A stretch of 64,000 bases of DNA, from contig NZ_LGED01000227.1 in the NCBI RefSeq assembly GCF_001280085.1, positions 1 to 64,000 of the forward strand, in the 5' to 3' direction. This stretch comes from Saccharothrix sp. NRRL B-16348. Its GTDB lineage: Bacteria; Actinomycetota; Actinomycetes; Mycobacteriales; Pseudonocardiaceae. Position 1 is the first letter of the stretch, and every line of letters starts with the position of its first letter. The notes below the pieces were generated by a model, which searched no databases, was not told the DNA's origin, and saw nothing but the letters and a program-made list of their open reading frames with translations. Both the position numbers and the translations under genes were made by a program. Below are positions 35,315-43,026 of the stretch, one piece after another.

Positions 35315-36145
35315 GTGTCCAGCAAGACTCGCACGCGCGAAACCCGTACCACCCCTGGGTCCGGCTCGACTCCGATCCTGCGATCGGTTCCCGATCACAC
35401 GACCGTCGTGAAGGTCCGCACGGACGCGGAGGACAAGCTGTGGGCGGCGTTGCACGCAGCCCCGAACAGCACCGCCACCGACCTTGCCGAGGCAGCGGAG
35501 ATCGGAAGGTCGACAGCGCAGAAGCTTCTCGTCAAGTGGGCGAGCGACGGCAGCCTCACACGCACCGTCGGCATCGCCAAGGGTGGTCGGCGCGCCGCCG
35601 ACCTGTGGGCGATCACCGAAGCCGACACCGACCCGACCGACGCGGACCACCAGATTCCGACCGGTGACGTCGACGTGGAGGACGCCGCGCAGCCGGATCC
35701 CCCTGCACCGATCGAACAGAACACGTCCGGCACCTGCGACGCCGCGCCCATCGACGATGATCCGGCCGAGCCGACGAACCCCACACCGACCGACACTGCA
35801 GCTCGCACGCCGGCGACGACCGGTACCGAGATGACCGAGCCCGTCGATGAGAGGGTGGCGACCGACCCAGGGACGGAAGCCGAGCGCGGCGGGTACGTGA
35901 AGGCGGCCCGGTTGGCATCAGGGTCCTTGCGCGGAATGGTCGAGGACTACTTGCGCGACCACCCCGGTGAGGAGTTCGGTCCCACCGCGATCGCCAAGGC
36001 CCTAGGCGGGAAGTCATCGGGCGCGGTGAGCAACGCACTCGACAAGTTGACAGGAGACGGAACCGCTGTGAAGACCAAGGAGTCGCCCAGGCGCTTCACG
36101 CTTGCCACGGCGGAGCAGACGTCATCCCACACAGCCACGAGCTAG
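35315..36145 (+). CDS. Protein with two winged-helix domains
   Basis: The GTG at 35315 has GAGGT at a suitable distance. The 276-residue protein carries an N-terminal winged helix (DKLWAALHAAPNSTATDLAE, IGRSTAQKLLVKWASDGSLT), an acidic Pro/Thr-rich linker (about 110-185) and a C-terminal winged helix (SLRGMVEDYLRDHPGEEFGP, IAKALGGKSSGAVSNALDKL). The second domain is closely related to the N-terminal domain of the MoxR ATPase at 44851-46116 (LRAMVARILTDRAGTALTPR, AIAAELNGRSSGAVGNALKT). The protein probably binds DNA as a regulator. The shared domain suggests a functional link with that ATPase module; this is an inference. Confidence 0.7.
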   Translation: MSSKTRTRETRTTPGSGSTPILRSVPDHTTVVKVRTDAEDKLWAALHAAPNSTATDLAEAAEIGRSTAQKLLVKWASDGSLTRTVGIAKGGRRAADLWAITEADTDPTDADHQIPTGDVDVEDAAQPDPPAPIEQNTSGTCDAAPIDDDPAEPTNPTPTDTAARTPATTGTEMTEPVDERVATDPGTEAERGGYVKAARLASGSLRGMVEDYLRDHPGEEFGPTAIAKALGGKSSGAVSNALDKLTGDGTAVKTKESPRRFTLATAEQTSSHTATS

Positions 36146-36476
36146 CCGGACTCCGATGGGCGAGGTGGTTCGTGCCCCAACGGTAGGTCGTTGGGGCACA
36201 ACCGCGTTCGCACCCGCGATATGGGCCGGGCCATGGCGTGGCGACCGCGCGGGCGACCGAACGGAAATCACCGACTCTCTCGTCGGGAGGGCAGACCATC
36301 GGGTCTTATGTTCGTAGATCAGGTGGATAACGGGTGTTGCGGTACACCACCAACACGCAGTCGCCGACGTAGGTTGGGGCTGACCCGTTTTGACGGACAG
36401 GGTGATCCTCCCCTGGTTGCACGGAGTCGGGTTACTGGATGATCACTCATCTCAGTAGCCCGGAGGACAACCCACG

Positions 36477-36779
36477 ATGCCCAAGCGGTACCCACCCGAG
36501 TTCCGGCGCAAGGTGCTCGACCTGGTCGCGTCCGGCCGCCGCGTCGCACAAGTCGCGGCGGACCTCGACGTCAGTGACCAGACCATCTACGCCTGGCGCC
36601 GCCAGGAGCTCATCGACTCCGGGCAACTACCCGGCACCACCAGCACCGACAACGCCGAGCTGATCGCCGCTCGTCGGCGGATCGCCGAACTCGAGGCCGA
36701 GATCGCCGTCCACCGGCGCGCCGCCGAACTGCTCAAGGAGGGCAGCACCCCAAAAGACGGTACGAGGCGGTCACGGTGA
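36477..36779 (+). CDS. IS3-family transposase OrfA
   Basis: A 100-residue DNA-binding protein: KRYPPEFRRKVLDLVASGRR, then VAADLDVSDQTIYAWRRQEL as helix-turn-helix, then a zipper-like helix (IAARRRIAELEAEIAVHRRA). It recognises the ends of the element and, fused to OrfB by -1 frameshifting, forms the transposase. A run CCCCAAAAG near the end is a possible slippage site. The stop overlaps the first GTG of orfB (GTGA). Confidence 0.85.
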   Translation: MPKRYPPEFRRKVLDLVASGRRVAQVAADLDVSDQTIYAWRRQELIDSGQLPGTTSTDNAELIAARRRIAELEAEIAVHRRAAELLKEGSTPKDGTRRSR

Positions 36780-37627
36780 TCGCCTCCGAAGGGCGGTCGA
36801 TCCAACTCGCCTGCCGCGTGCTCGGAGTGTCCGAATCCGGCTTCTACGACTGGCGAGGCCGCGCGCCCTCACCACGGGCGATCCGTCAGGCCTGGCTCGT
36901 CGACCTGATCCGCGAGATCCATGTCGAGTCGTTCCAGGTCTACGGCGCCCCACGAGTGCACGCCGAACTCACCCTCGGCCGCGGGATCACGGTCGGACAC
37001 AACACCATCGCGCTTCTCATGCGCCGCAACGGAATCAAGGGCCTGCCCAACCGGCGCAGACCACGGCCGAAACACGACACGCCCACCGCGGTGGACCTGG
37101 TCGACCGCGTCTTCGCCAGACCTGCGCCGAACCAGCTGTGGGTCACCGACATCACCGAACATCCCACCCGGGAGGGAAAGGTGTACTGCGCGGTCGTGCT
37201 CGACGTGCACTCCCGTCGCGTCGTCGGCTGGTCGATCGACTCCAGCCAGACCGCCGCCTTGGCGACGAACGCGCTCGGCATGGCGATCTCGAACCGGTCC
37301 CCGCTGTCGGACACGGTGATCCACTCCGACCACGGAGTCCAATTCACATCGTGGACTTTCACCAGGCGTGCCAAGGAATCCGGCCTTCTACCCTCGATGG
37401 GTTCGATCGGTGACTGCTACGACAACGCCATGATCGAATCGTTCTGGGGACGCGTGCAGACCGAGCTGCTCGACCGCCGACGATGGCGCACCCGCCTCGA
37501 GTTGGCCAACGCCCTGTTCGAGTACCTCGAGATGTTCCACAACCGCCGCCGACGCCACACCGCACTCGGCATGCTCACACCGATCGAGTACGAACTCCGA
37601 CACGCCAGGATCGCTCCAGTAGCCTGA
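36776..37627 (+). CDS. IS3-family transposase OrfB
   Basis: A 283-residue integrase-like catalytic subunit, with an N-terminal helical region (SIQLACRVLGVSESGFYDWR) and YGAPRVHAELTLGRGITVGH. The DDE domain has Asp in LWVTDITEHPTREGKVYCAV, Asp in TVIHSDHGVQFTSW and Glu in YDNAMIESFWGRVQTELLDR. It ends with the usual FEYLEMFHNRRRRHTALGML. All catalytic residues are present and no lesion is seen. It is probably produced mainly as an OrfA-OrfB fusion. Confidence 0.9.
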   Translation: MIASEGRSIQLACRVLGVSESGFYDWRGRAPSPRAIRQAWLVDLIREIHVESFQVYGAPRVHAELTLGRGITVGHNTIALLMRRNGIKGLPNRRRPRPKHDTPTAVDLVDRVFARPAPNQLWVTDITEHPTREGKVYCAVVLDVHSRRVVGWSIDSSQTAALATNALGMAISNRSPLSDTVIHSDHGVQFTSWTFTRRAKESGLLPSMGSIGDCYDNAMIESFWGRVQTELLDRRRWRTRLELANALFEYLEMFHNRRRRHTALGMLTPIEYELRHARIAPVA

Positions 37628-37691
37628 ACTCCAGCAACCCGACTCCGCCAAACGGGGTGAGGATCAGGATGTCCGTCAGAACGGGTCAGGC

Positions 37692-38263
37692 CCAGGTGTA
37701 GGCGTAGGCGTTGAGCCTCCGGCAGAGGGTGGCACGGCCGACCTTGAAGGCCTGGGCGATCTCGTCCACGGTGTGCTCGCCGGGGTCGTACATCATCTGG
37801 GCCTGGTCGAGCTGGCGTTGGATGAGCGCCTCAGGCGTCCGCCGACCCTACCTCGGGCGCCGAGCGGCCATCCACGATCAGTTCGCGGTCGTACTCAGCC
37901 ATCGCGGCGAGGAAATGGAGCACCAGTAGGCCACCGGAGGTAGTGGTGCCGATGCCTTCCTCCAGTACGACGAAGTCCACACCGGTCTCACCGAAGCCGC
38001 GCACCAGTTCGAGCAGGTGCTGGTGCGAGTGGCCGATGCGGCGCAGCTGGGTGACCATCACCTCGTTCCCGGTCTGGAGCTCGGCCAGCATCGCGTCGAG
38101 CTTCTTGCGGGAGGCGAGGTTTGCCGGAGACCTTCTCGGTGAACAGGTTCTCCTCGGGCACGTCGGCGGCGAGCAGCGCGTCGACCTGGGATCGGATTCT
38201 GTCGCGGTGGATGCCCGCGCGTGTCCGTACCGCGCGATACGAGTCTCCTAACTCGCCCAACAC
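37692..38263 (-). pseudogene. Decayed serine resolvase/invertase
   Basis: Pieces in different frames reconstruct a small serine recombinase: QVDALLAADVPEENLFTEKV, then MLAELQTGNEVMVTQLRRIG, then SHQHLLELVRGFGETGVDFV, LHFLAAMAEYDRELIVDG and finally the C-terminal helix-turn-helix PEALIQRQLDQAQMMYDPGE...FKVGRATLCRRLNAYAYTW. The N-terminus with the catalytic serine (expected YARVST) is replaced by unrelated sequence, there are at least two frameshifts, and an IS3 element sits at its 3' end. It cannot be functional. It may have belonged to an older mobile element. Confidence 0.75.
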
Positions 38264-38400
38264 CTCTTTATGGGACGACGTTGTTGGCGAGACAGCCCTT
38301 CTGGAGACTCCGGCTACCTGGGGTGATCCACTGCACGCTCATGGGTCTTGAAGACGATCGTCTTGGACGGCTCTGTCGCCCAGCTTGATCGGGCCAAGGT

Positions 38401-40698
38401 TCATTCGCCGCCTTGCCCGCTCGTCTCGTGTCCACCTGTGTTCTGTGACGTCGTGCCCGATGTCTGCTCTGGATCGAGGCCGTCGAGTTGCCGTTGGATG
38501 CGTTCGGCGTCGGTTTCGCGGCCTTGTTGCCGGTACAGCTCCAACGCTTCCCGCCAGGCCATGCGGGCCTGGGGGTGTTGGCCAAGGGCGGTGTGGGGGT
38601 GGCCGAGGTTGTCGAGGGTGTCGGCGGTCTCGGTGATGTTGCCGAGGGTGCGGAGCAGGCTGACGGCCAGTTGGTAGTGGTGGATGGCCTGGTGGTGGTG
38701 GCCGGTGTGGTGGTCGATGTAGCCGAGGCTGTCCAGGGTGGCCGCTTCGGCAGCGGCGTTGTGGTGGCGTCTGTGCAGGGTGAGGGCAATCTGGCAGTGC
38801 AGGCGGGCGGTGTCGTAGTCGCCGAGCCGGGCGGCATGCCAACCCACGTTGTTAAGCGCGGCGGCTTCCCACACCGGCCGGTCGAGGGCGCGGTAGAGGT
38901 CCAGGGCGTGGTGGGCGTGCTCCAAGGCCCGTCGGTCGTCCCCCCGCCGCTCCCATACCCGCGTGAGCATGCGGTGGGTGTGGGCTTGCTGGGTGGGGTC
39001 GTGGTGCTGTTCGGCCAGGGTGAGGGCCCGGCCCAGGTGTTCGGTGGCCTGCTCGTGCCGCCCCATCTCGGCGTGGGCACGACCGAGGAGCCGGTGGGCG
39101 AGGGTACGGGTGGTGAGGTCGGGTAGGTGGTCGGTGGCATCGGCGGCGGCCTGCCACACGGCCAGCTCGTCTTGGCGGTGCCCCCGCCACGTGTGGAAGG
39201 TGTGCAGTGTCCAGGCCAGGTCCCACACGACGTGATGGCGGCGGTGGGTGGCGGCGGTGCGTTGGGCGGCCAGCAGATGGGGGTGGTGGGTGTCCATCCA
39301 CGTCAGCGCGGCTGGAAGATCGGGCAGCGGGTGCGGGCGCGCGCCGGAGGTGGGCGGGTCGAGCCGGATCGGCGGGCGATGGGGGTTCAGGAGTTGGTCG
39401 GCGGTGTGGGCAGTGTGCAGATGGAAGTCCACCACTCGTTCCAGCGCCGCCCTTCGCACCGGTTCCGGGAGGTTGTCGTGGGCGGTGGTGGCAGCGTAGG
39501 CGCGGACCAGGTCGTGCATCGAGTAGCGGCCGTGCGGGCGCCGGTCGAGCAGGGAGGAATCCTCCAGGACGCGCAGGGCTTGGCGCGTCTGCGCTTCGGG
39601 TAGGCCGGTGAGGGAGGTGGCGGCGGACAGGCCGATGTCCGGGCCGGGAGCGATCGCTAGCAGCGCGAACACCCGCCGTTGGTCGTCGGTGAGGTGACGC
39701 AGGGACCAGGACAGCACCGTGGGCAGGCTGGCGGCGGGGTCGGTGTCGTGGTCGAGCGCCTCCAGGCCCAGGTCGCGTAGTTCGGCGGCGAACTCGGCGA
39801 GCGGGAGGGTGGGGCGTGTGGCGGCGTGTCGGGCCGTGATCGCCAACGCCAGCGGGTGGCGTCCGCACAGCTCGATCAGCTCGTCGGTCGCATCGGGTTC
39901 GGCGTCGACCCGGTGGTCGCCGAGGCGTGCGGCCAACAGGGCGCGGGCCTCGACCTGAGTGAGGACGTCCAGCTGCACGTGGCGGGCACCGTACCTGTCG
40001 ATCAGTGAGGGCAGTGTGGTGCGGCCGGTGACCAGCACCGTGCAGGTCGGGCTGCCGGGCAGCAGCGGGACGACCTGTTCGGCGGTGGCGGCGTTGTCCA
40101 GCACGATGAGCATCCGCCGCCCGGCGACCAGGCTGCGGTACAGCGCGGCCTGCGCGTCCAGATCCGGTGGAAACCCGCCGGGATCGACGCCGAGGGCTCC
40201 GAGGAAGCCGCGCACCGCGTCGCCTGGTTCGGCCGGCATGCCGGTGGGGCTGAACCCGTGCAGGTCGACGAACAACTGCCCGTCGGGAAACCGGCGCAGG
40301 TTGCGGTGCGCCCAGGCCAGTGCCAGCCAGGTCTTGCCGACTCCGCCCGTCCCGCCGATCGCAGAGATCATCACCGCCGTGCCCACCGCCGGGGCGCCGG
40401 AGACGATTCCCGGCGCGGCCGTGTCCCGGCCGGCCGGTGCGGCGGCGGACGGGGCGCCGTCCAGCTCTGCCAACTCCGCCACCCGGCCGGCGAACACCCC
40501 CGGCGCGGCGGGCAGTTGGCGCGGCATCACCGGCGCGGGCGGCGGCGGTGCCGCGTGCAGGTGCACGTCACCGTGCACCACACCGGCCTGCACCGCTCCG
40601 CCCGTGGCACCGGACACCGTGTTGCGCACCCGCAGTTCGCCTCCACGGTGGCGGGCCGAGGGCGCGGAGTCATCGGGTTGTTCAGGCTCGGGCGTCAC
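38401..40698 (-). CDS. STAND-type NB-ARC ATPase with TPR repeats
   Basis: The GTG at 40698 is chosen (GGAGG 9 bp upstream); the much longer frame upstream is poor. The 765-residue protein begins with a short glycine-rich motif (RNTVSGATGGAVQAGVVHGD). The NB-ARC ATPase follows: P-loop AIGGTGGVGKTWLALAWAHR (about 113-132), Walker B RMLIVLDNAA, VLVTGRTTLP, and winged-helix end YSMHDLVRAYAATTAH. Tetratricopeptide repeats cover about 470-740 (NVGWHAARLGDYDTARLHCQ, SLGYIDHHTGHHHQAIHHYQ, NLGHPHTALGQHPQARMAWR). Such proteins act as signal sensors, some in antiphage defence, others with specific partners. No effector domain is visible at either end, so the output is unknown. Confidence 0.85.
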   Translation of the reverse strand: MTPEPEQPDDSAPSARHRGGELRVRNTVSGATGGAVQAGVVHGDVHLHAAPPPPAPVMPRQLPAAPGVFAGRVAELAELDGAPSAAAPAGRDTAAPGIVSGAPAVGTAVMISAIGGTGGVGKTWLALAWAHRNLRRFPDGQLFVDLHGFSPTGMPAEPGDAVRGFLGALGVDPGGFPPDLDAQAALYRSLVAGRRMLIVLDNAATAEQVVPLLPGSPTCTVLVTGRTTLPSLIDRYGARHVQLDVLTQVEARALLAARLGDHRVDAEPDATDELIELCGRHPLALAITARHAATRPTLPLAEFAAELRDLGLEALDHDTDPAASLPTVLSWSLRHLTDDQRRVFALLAIAPGPDIGLSAATSLTGLPEAQTRQALRVLEDSSLLDRRPHGRYSMHDLVRAYAATTAHDNLPEPVRRAALERVVDFHLHTAHTADQLLNPHRPPIRLDPPTSGARPHPLPDLPAALTWMDTHHPHLLAAQRTAATHRRHHVVWDLAWTLHTFHTWRGHRQDELAVWQAAADATDHLPDLTTRTLAHRLLGRAHAEMGRHEQATEHLGRALTLAEQHHDPTQQAHTHRMLTRVWERRGDDRRALEHAHHALDLYRALDRPVWEAAALNNVGWHAARLGDYDTARLHCQIALTLHRRHHNAAAEAATLDSLGYIDHHTGHHHQAIHHYQLAVSLLRTLGNITETADTLDNLGHPHTALGQHPQARMAWREALELYRQQGRETDAERIQRQLDGLDPEQTSGTTSQNTGGHETSGQGGE

Positions 40699-40875
40699 CG
40701 TCTGGACACCTCCCCGATCCGGTGGTACTGGGGGTCCCAGCGTTGCACCACACGACCGGACCACCGGCGGGTGTCGGTGGAGTTCACCCGCCCGCCTGAA
40801 CCCACTCCGCAGAAAGGCGGACCCACGGCCTGCAATACCAAGCCACCCGTACTCGCACCGCAGTTCAAGTCCACA

Positions 40876-41260
40876 ATGGACCGAGAACCCGCCCTCGCGG
40901 GCCGGTTGGGCCGTGCACTGCTGCAGGCGGGCCTCGACGTGGAACTCCTTGGTGTCGCCGGGCTCGCCGTCGTCGTCGCCACCCAGCGCGACGACCACGG
41001 GCCTTCGCCGCCGCGGGACTCGTAGTCGGGCTCGGACTGCGAGTCGTCCGCGCCGACGTCCGCGACTCCCACAGCATGCAGACGTCATCGACGGACACGA
41101 CGCAGTCGTGTCCGTCATCGGACCCGCCGGGCGCAAAGCCCTCGGCCTCTACTCGGACGGTGCCCGCGCGACCGTCACCGCGATGCGGAACACCGGCGTC
41201 GATCGACCAACAGGCGTTTCGACGTCTCAGCAGCCGCTGGGAGCACGTCCCGCAGGCGGC
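40876..41260 (+). pseudogene. Possible frameshifted small gene
   Basis: Plus-strand pieces look like one small protein broken by frameshifts: MDREPALAGRLGRALLQAGL / DVELLGVAGLAVVVATQRDD, then in another frame GLVVGLGLRVVRADVRDSH, then VIDGHDAVVSVIGPAGRKAL / GLYSDGARATVTAMR. The alternation of strands and helices is protein-like. No family was recognised and no clear ribosome-binding site was seen. It lies divergently next to the STAND gene. Confidence 0.35.
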
Positions 41261-41300
41261 AGGCAACGCTCGATGTCAACCCTTCCCCAGGGGCCTTGGT

Positions 41301-41544
41301 TCAGAGAACGTGTGGCCTGGTCACCAACCGGCCGGCCGTCTCGCCGCAATCGTGGTCGACATTGCACATCAACCGCTGGTAATCGGTCACGAGGCAGCGC
41401 GCGACATCGCACCCGCCGTCGCGCTCGTTGATTTCGTGGGCTTCGCCCACCGCCGCATCGCAGTAAGGGCACCGCCCCGGGAATCCATCAGAGGGGCAGT
41501 GCGGGCTGCGGGCTCGAGTTCGGGTTGTCTTCGTCGCTGATCAT
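41301..41544 (-). pseudogene. Small cysteine-rich island protein, frameshifted
   Basis: MISDEDNPNSSPQPALPL starts at 41544 with GAGG upstream and hits a stop at 41488. In the next frame the sequence continues convincingly as DGFPGRCPYCDAAVGEAHEI, NERDGGCDVARCLVTDYQRL and MCNVDHDCGETAGRLVTRPH to a stop at 41301. The CPYC...CDVARC...C...C pattern looks like a zinc-binding domain. A single frameshift near 41490 separates the halves, so it is broken unless the shift is programmed. Confidence 0.6.
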
Positions 41545-41570
41545 GACCTCGCGGTCGTCGGTGGTTGCAC

Positions 41571-41928
41571 TCACCCGTCGAGCCATTGGTTCCGGTCGGC
41601 GGGGTGGGGGAAGCGGCAGTCCACGTCGCAGTCCTGCGTGCCTGCGCTGGTGATGAACGGGCAGTCGTCGCGGTGGGCTTTGGTGAAGGTGACGCTGCCG
41701 TCGGGGTGCTCGATGACGTGCAGCGCGCCGCCCCACGTGTAGGCCCAGGCGATGTCGTCGGGGTCGATGCGGTGTTCGGCGTCGAAGCCGTAGCTGGTAG
41801 TCGAGGTAGTAGTCGCGTTCGACACGGGCTCGGACGGTGCGCCCGGCGATCTCCACGACGCGGGTGTGGTGGTAGCGGTACGCGGAGGCTCCCGCGGACT
41901 CGTCGCGTTCGATCACGGAAGTGCTCAT
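41571..41928 (-). pseudogene. Small island protein, frameshifted
   Basis: MSTSVIERDESAGASAYRYH begins at 41928 with AAGGAG upstream and reads YYLDYQ at about 41797. From there the protein-like sequence continues in the next frame as SYGFDAEHRIDPDDIAWAYT, WGGALHVIEHPDGSVTFTKA, HRDDCPFITSAGTQDCDVDC and RFPHPADRNQWLDG. One base difference near CTACCAGCTACGG accounts for the break. The C-terminal half has three cysteines. The family was not recognised; it precedes another broken small gene. Confidence 0.6.
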
Positions 41929-41984
41929 CACCGGGCTCCTTTGAGTCGGACGGATGTCCGCCAGGTGGTGTAGCGATTGGCGGG

Positions 41985-42698
41985 TTACCAGGGCGTGTCG
42001 CGTGTGCCGCGCGATGGGGTGTCAGCGCACGGCGGACGTGTCGCGGCCGCCGGCGGAGGTGCCGCAGACGGTGCAGCGTTCCTATCGTTCGGTGGTGCCG
42101 GCGAAGCCCGGGACGAGTCCCTGTCTTGGGTGTTGGTCGCGCCGCAGACGGTGCACTGTTCGTCGGTGTCGCCGATCCGGTCGAACGGGGATCGGCGGTG
42201 TACCGGTGTGGTGACGTGGTCCATGGTGCAGTCGGGTCGGTGGTTGGACTCGTCTCGGGCCTCGTCGGTGAGGCGGATGTCGTGATGGGGTTGGAGGTAC
42301 TCGCCGAGGTCGGCGAGTGTGGCGATGCGGAAGGCGGGGATTCGGGCGGCGCAGTCGGGGCAGTGGTCGAGCAGCAGTCATGCCTGTCCGGGGGTGGTGT
42401 GGTCGGGGATGAACCGCCACGCCCGCCCGGTGGTGGGGTCGGTGACGGTGATCAGGTCGCCGGGAACCGGTCCGCTTCGGGTGGGATAGGGGCGGTGGGG
42501 GTCGTCGGTGACGAGCACGGCGTCGGCGGGTACGTGCAGGGCGGTGGCGACGGTGCGGGCGACGCGGGCGCGGCGTGCCCACCGGTTCCACGTCTCGGGG
42601 TTGTCGTGGCGGCGGTGGAATCCGTCGGGGTCGGAGGCGCGGTGGGCGTGCGCGGCGCGTACCGCGCGTTCGGCGAGTCCGTGCGTCATGGTGGTCAT
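41985..42698 (-). pseudogene. Accessory protein broken by one nonsense codon
   Basis: The gene starts MTTMTHGLAERAVRAAHAHR, overlapping the previous stop by ATGA, and is parallel to the intact paralogue at 34218-35003. After FIPDHTTPGQA a TGA (42378-42380) replaces the TGG that encodes the tryptophan present in the paralogue (GNGWLLITPCPECG). The frame then continues as LLLDHCPDCAARIPAFRIAT and on to a natural-looking end with a second cysteine pair (EQCTVCGATN). A single C-to-T/G-to-A change explains the loss, so the event is recent or the codon is read through. Confidence 0.75.
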
Positions 42699-42955
42699 CG
42701 CGACCATCCGAGGGCGTCGGCGGCGGACTCGGGCAGGTGACCGACCTGTTCGCCTACGCCGAGCCACACCATGGGCGGGTCGGTGGGCGGGGTGCCGTCG
42801 GCTTCGGCGTCGTCGGGGGTGCACACCACCCGTGCGAGGAGGTGTCGCATCGGGTAGCCGGGCTGGACGGCGACCCGCAGGGGCGTGGTCGGATCGTAGG
42901 CGGACAGGGCGGCGATCGCGTCGCCCACGGTCGCGAGTCCGGTGGTGTTGGTCAT
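42695..42955 (-). CDS. Small accessory protein
   Basis: An 86-residue protein starting MTNTTGLATVGDAIAALSAY, then PTTPLRVAVQPGYPMRHLLA, RVVCTPDDAEADG and MVWLGVGEQVGHLPESAADA. It has a short alpha/beta pattern and no cysteine motif. The ATG at 42955 is preferred to the longer frame; its stop overlaps the start of the following gene by 4 bp. It lies downstream of the VWA/MoxR genes on the same strand and probably belongs to their transcript. Function unknown. Confidence 0.65.
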   Translation of the reverse strand: MTNTTGLATVGDAIAALSAYDPTTPLRVAVQPGYPMRHLLARVVCTPDDAEADGTPPTDPPMVWLGVGEQVGHLPESAADALGWSR

Positions 42956-43026
42956 CGTGGTTCGCTTCGTGCGTTGTGGTCGGTGTGGTGGCGGTGGGAA
43001 AGGTCCGGGTGGGTTGTCCGCCCCGG

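Larger units (their letters stand above)
36381..37688 (+). mobile_element. Complete IS3-family element
   Basis: A 1308-bp element with 19-bp terminal inverted repeats matching at 18 positions (36381-36399 and 37670-37688; TGACCCGTTTTGACGGACA at the left). A 3-bp target duplication GGC flanks it (36378-36380, 37689-37691). Both genes are open with the usual overlap, so the element could be active. It sits at the 3' end of a decayed resolvase gene. Confidence 0.9.

Noticed and set aside
40699..41136. N-terminal extension of the first STAND protein to 911 residues
   Set aside because: The extension is Arg/Gly-rich and lacks conservation features, and a GTG with GGAGG at 40698 is a better start.
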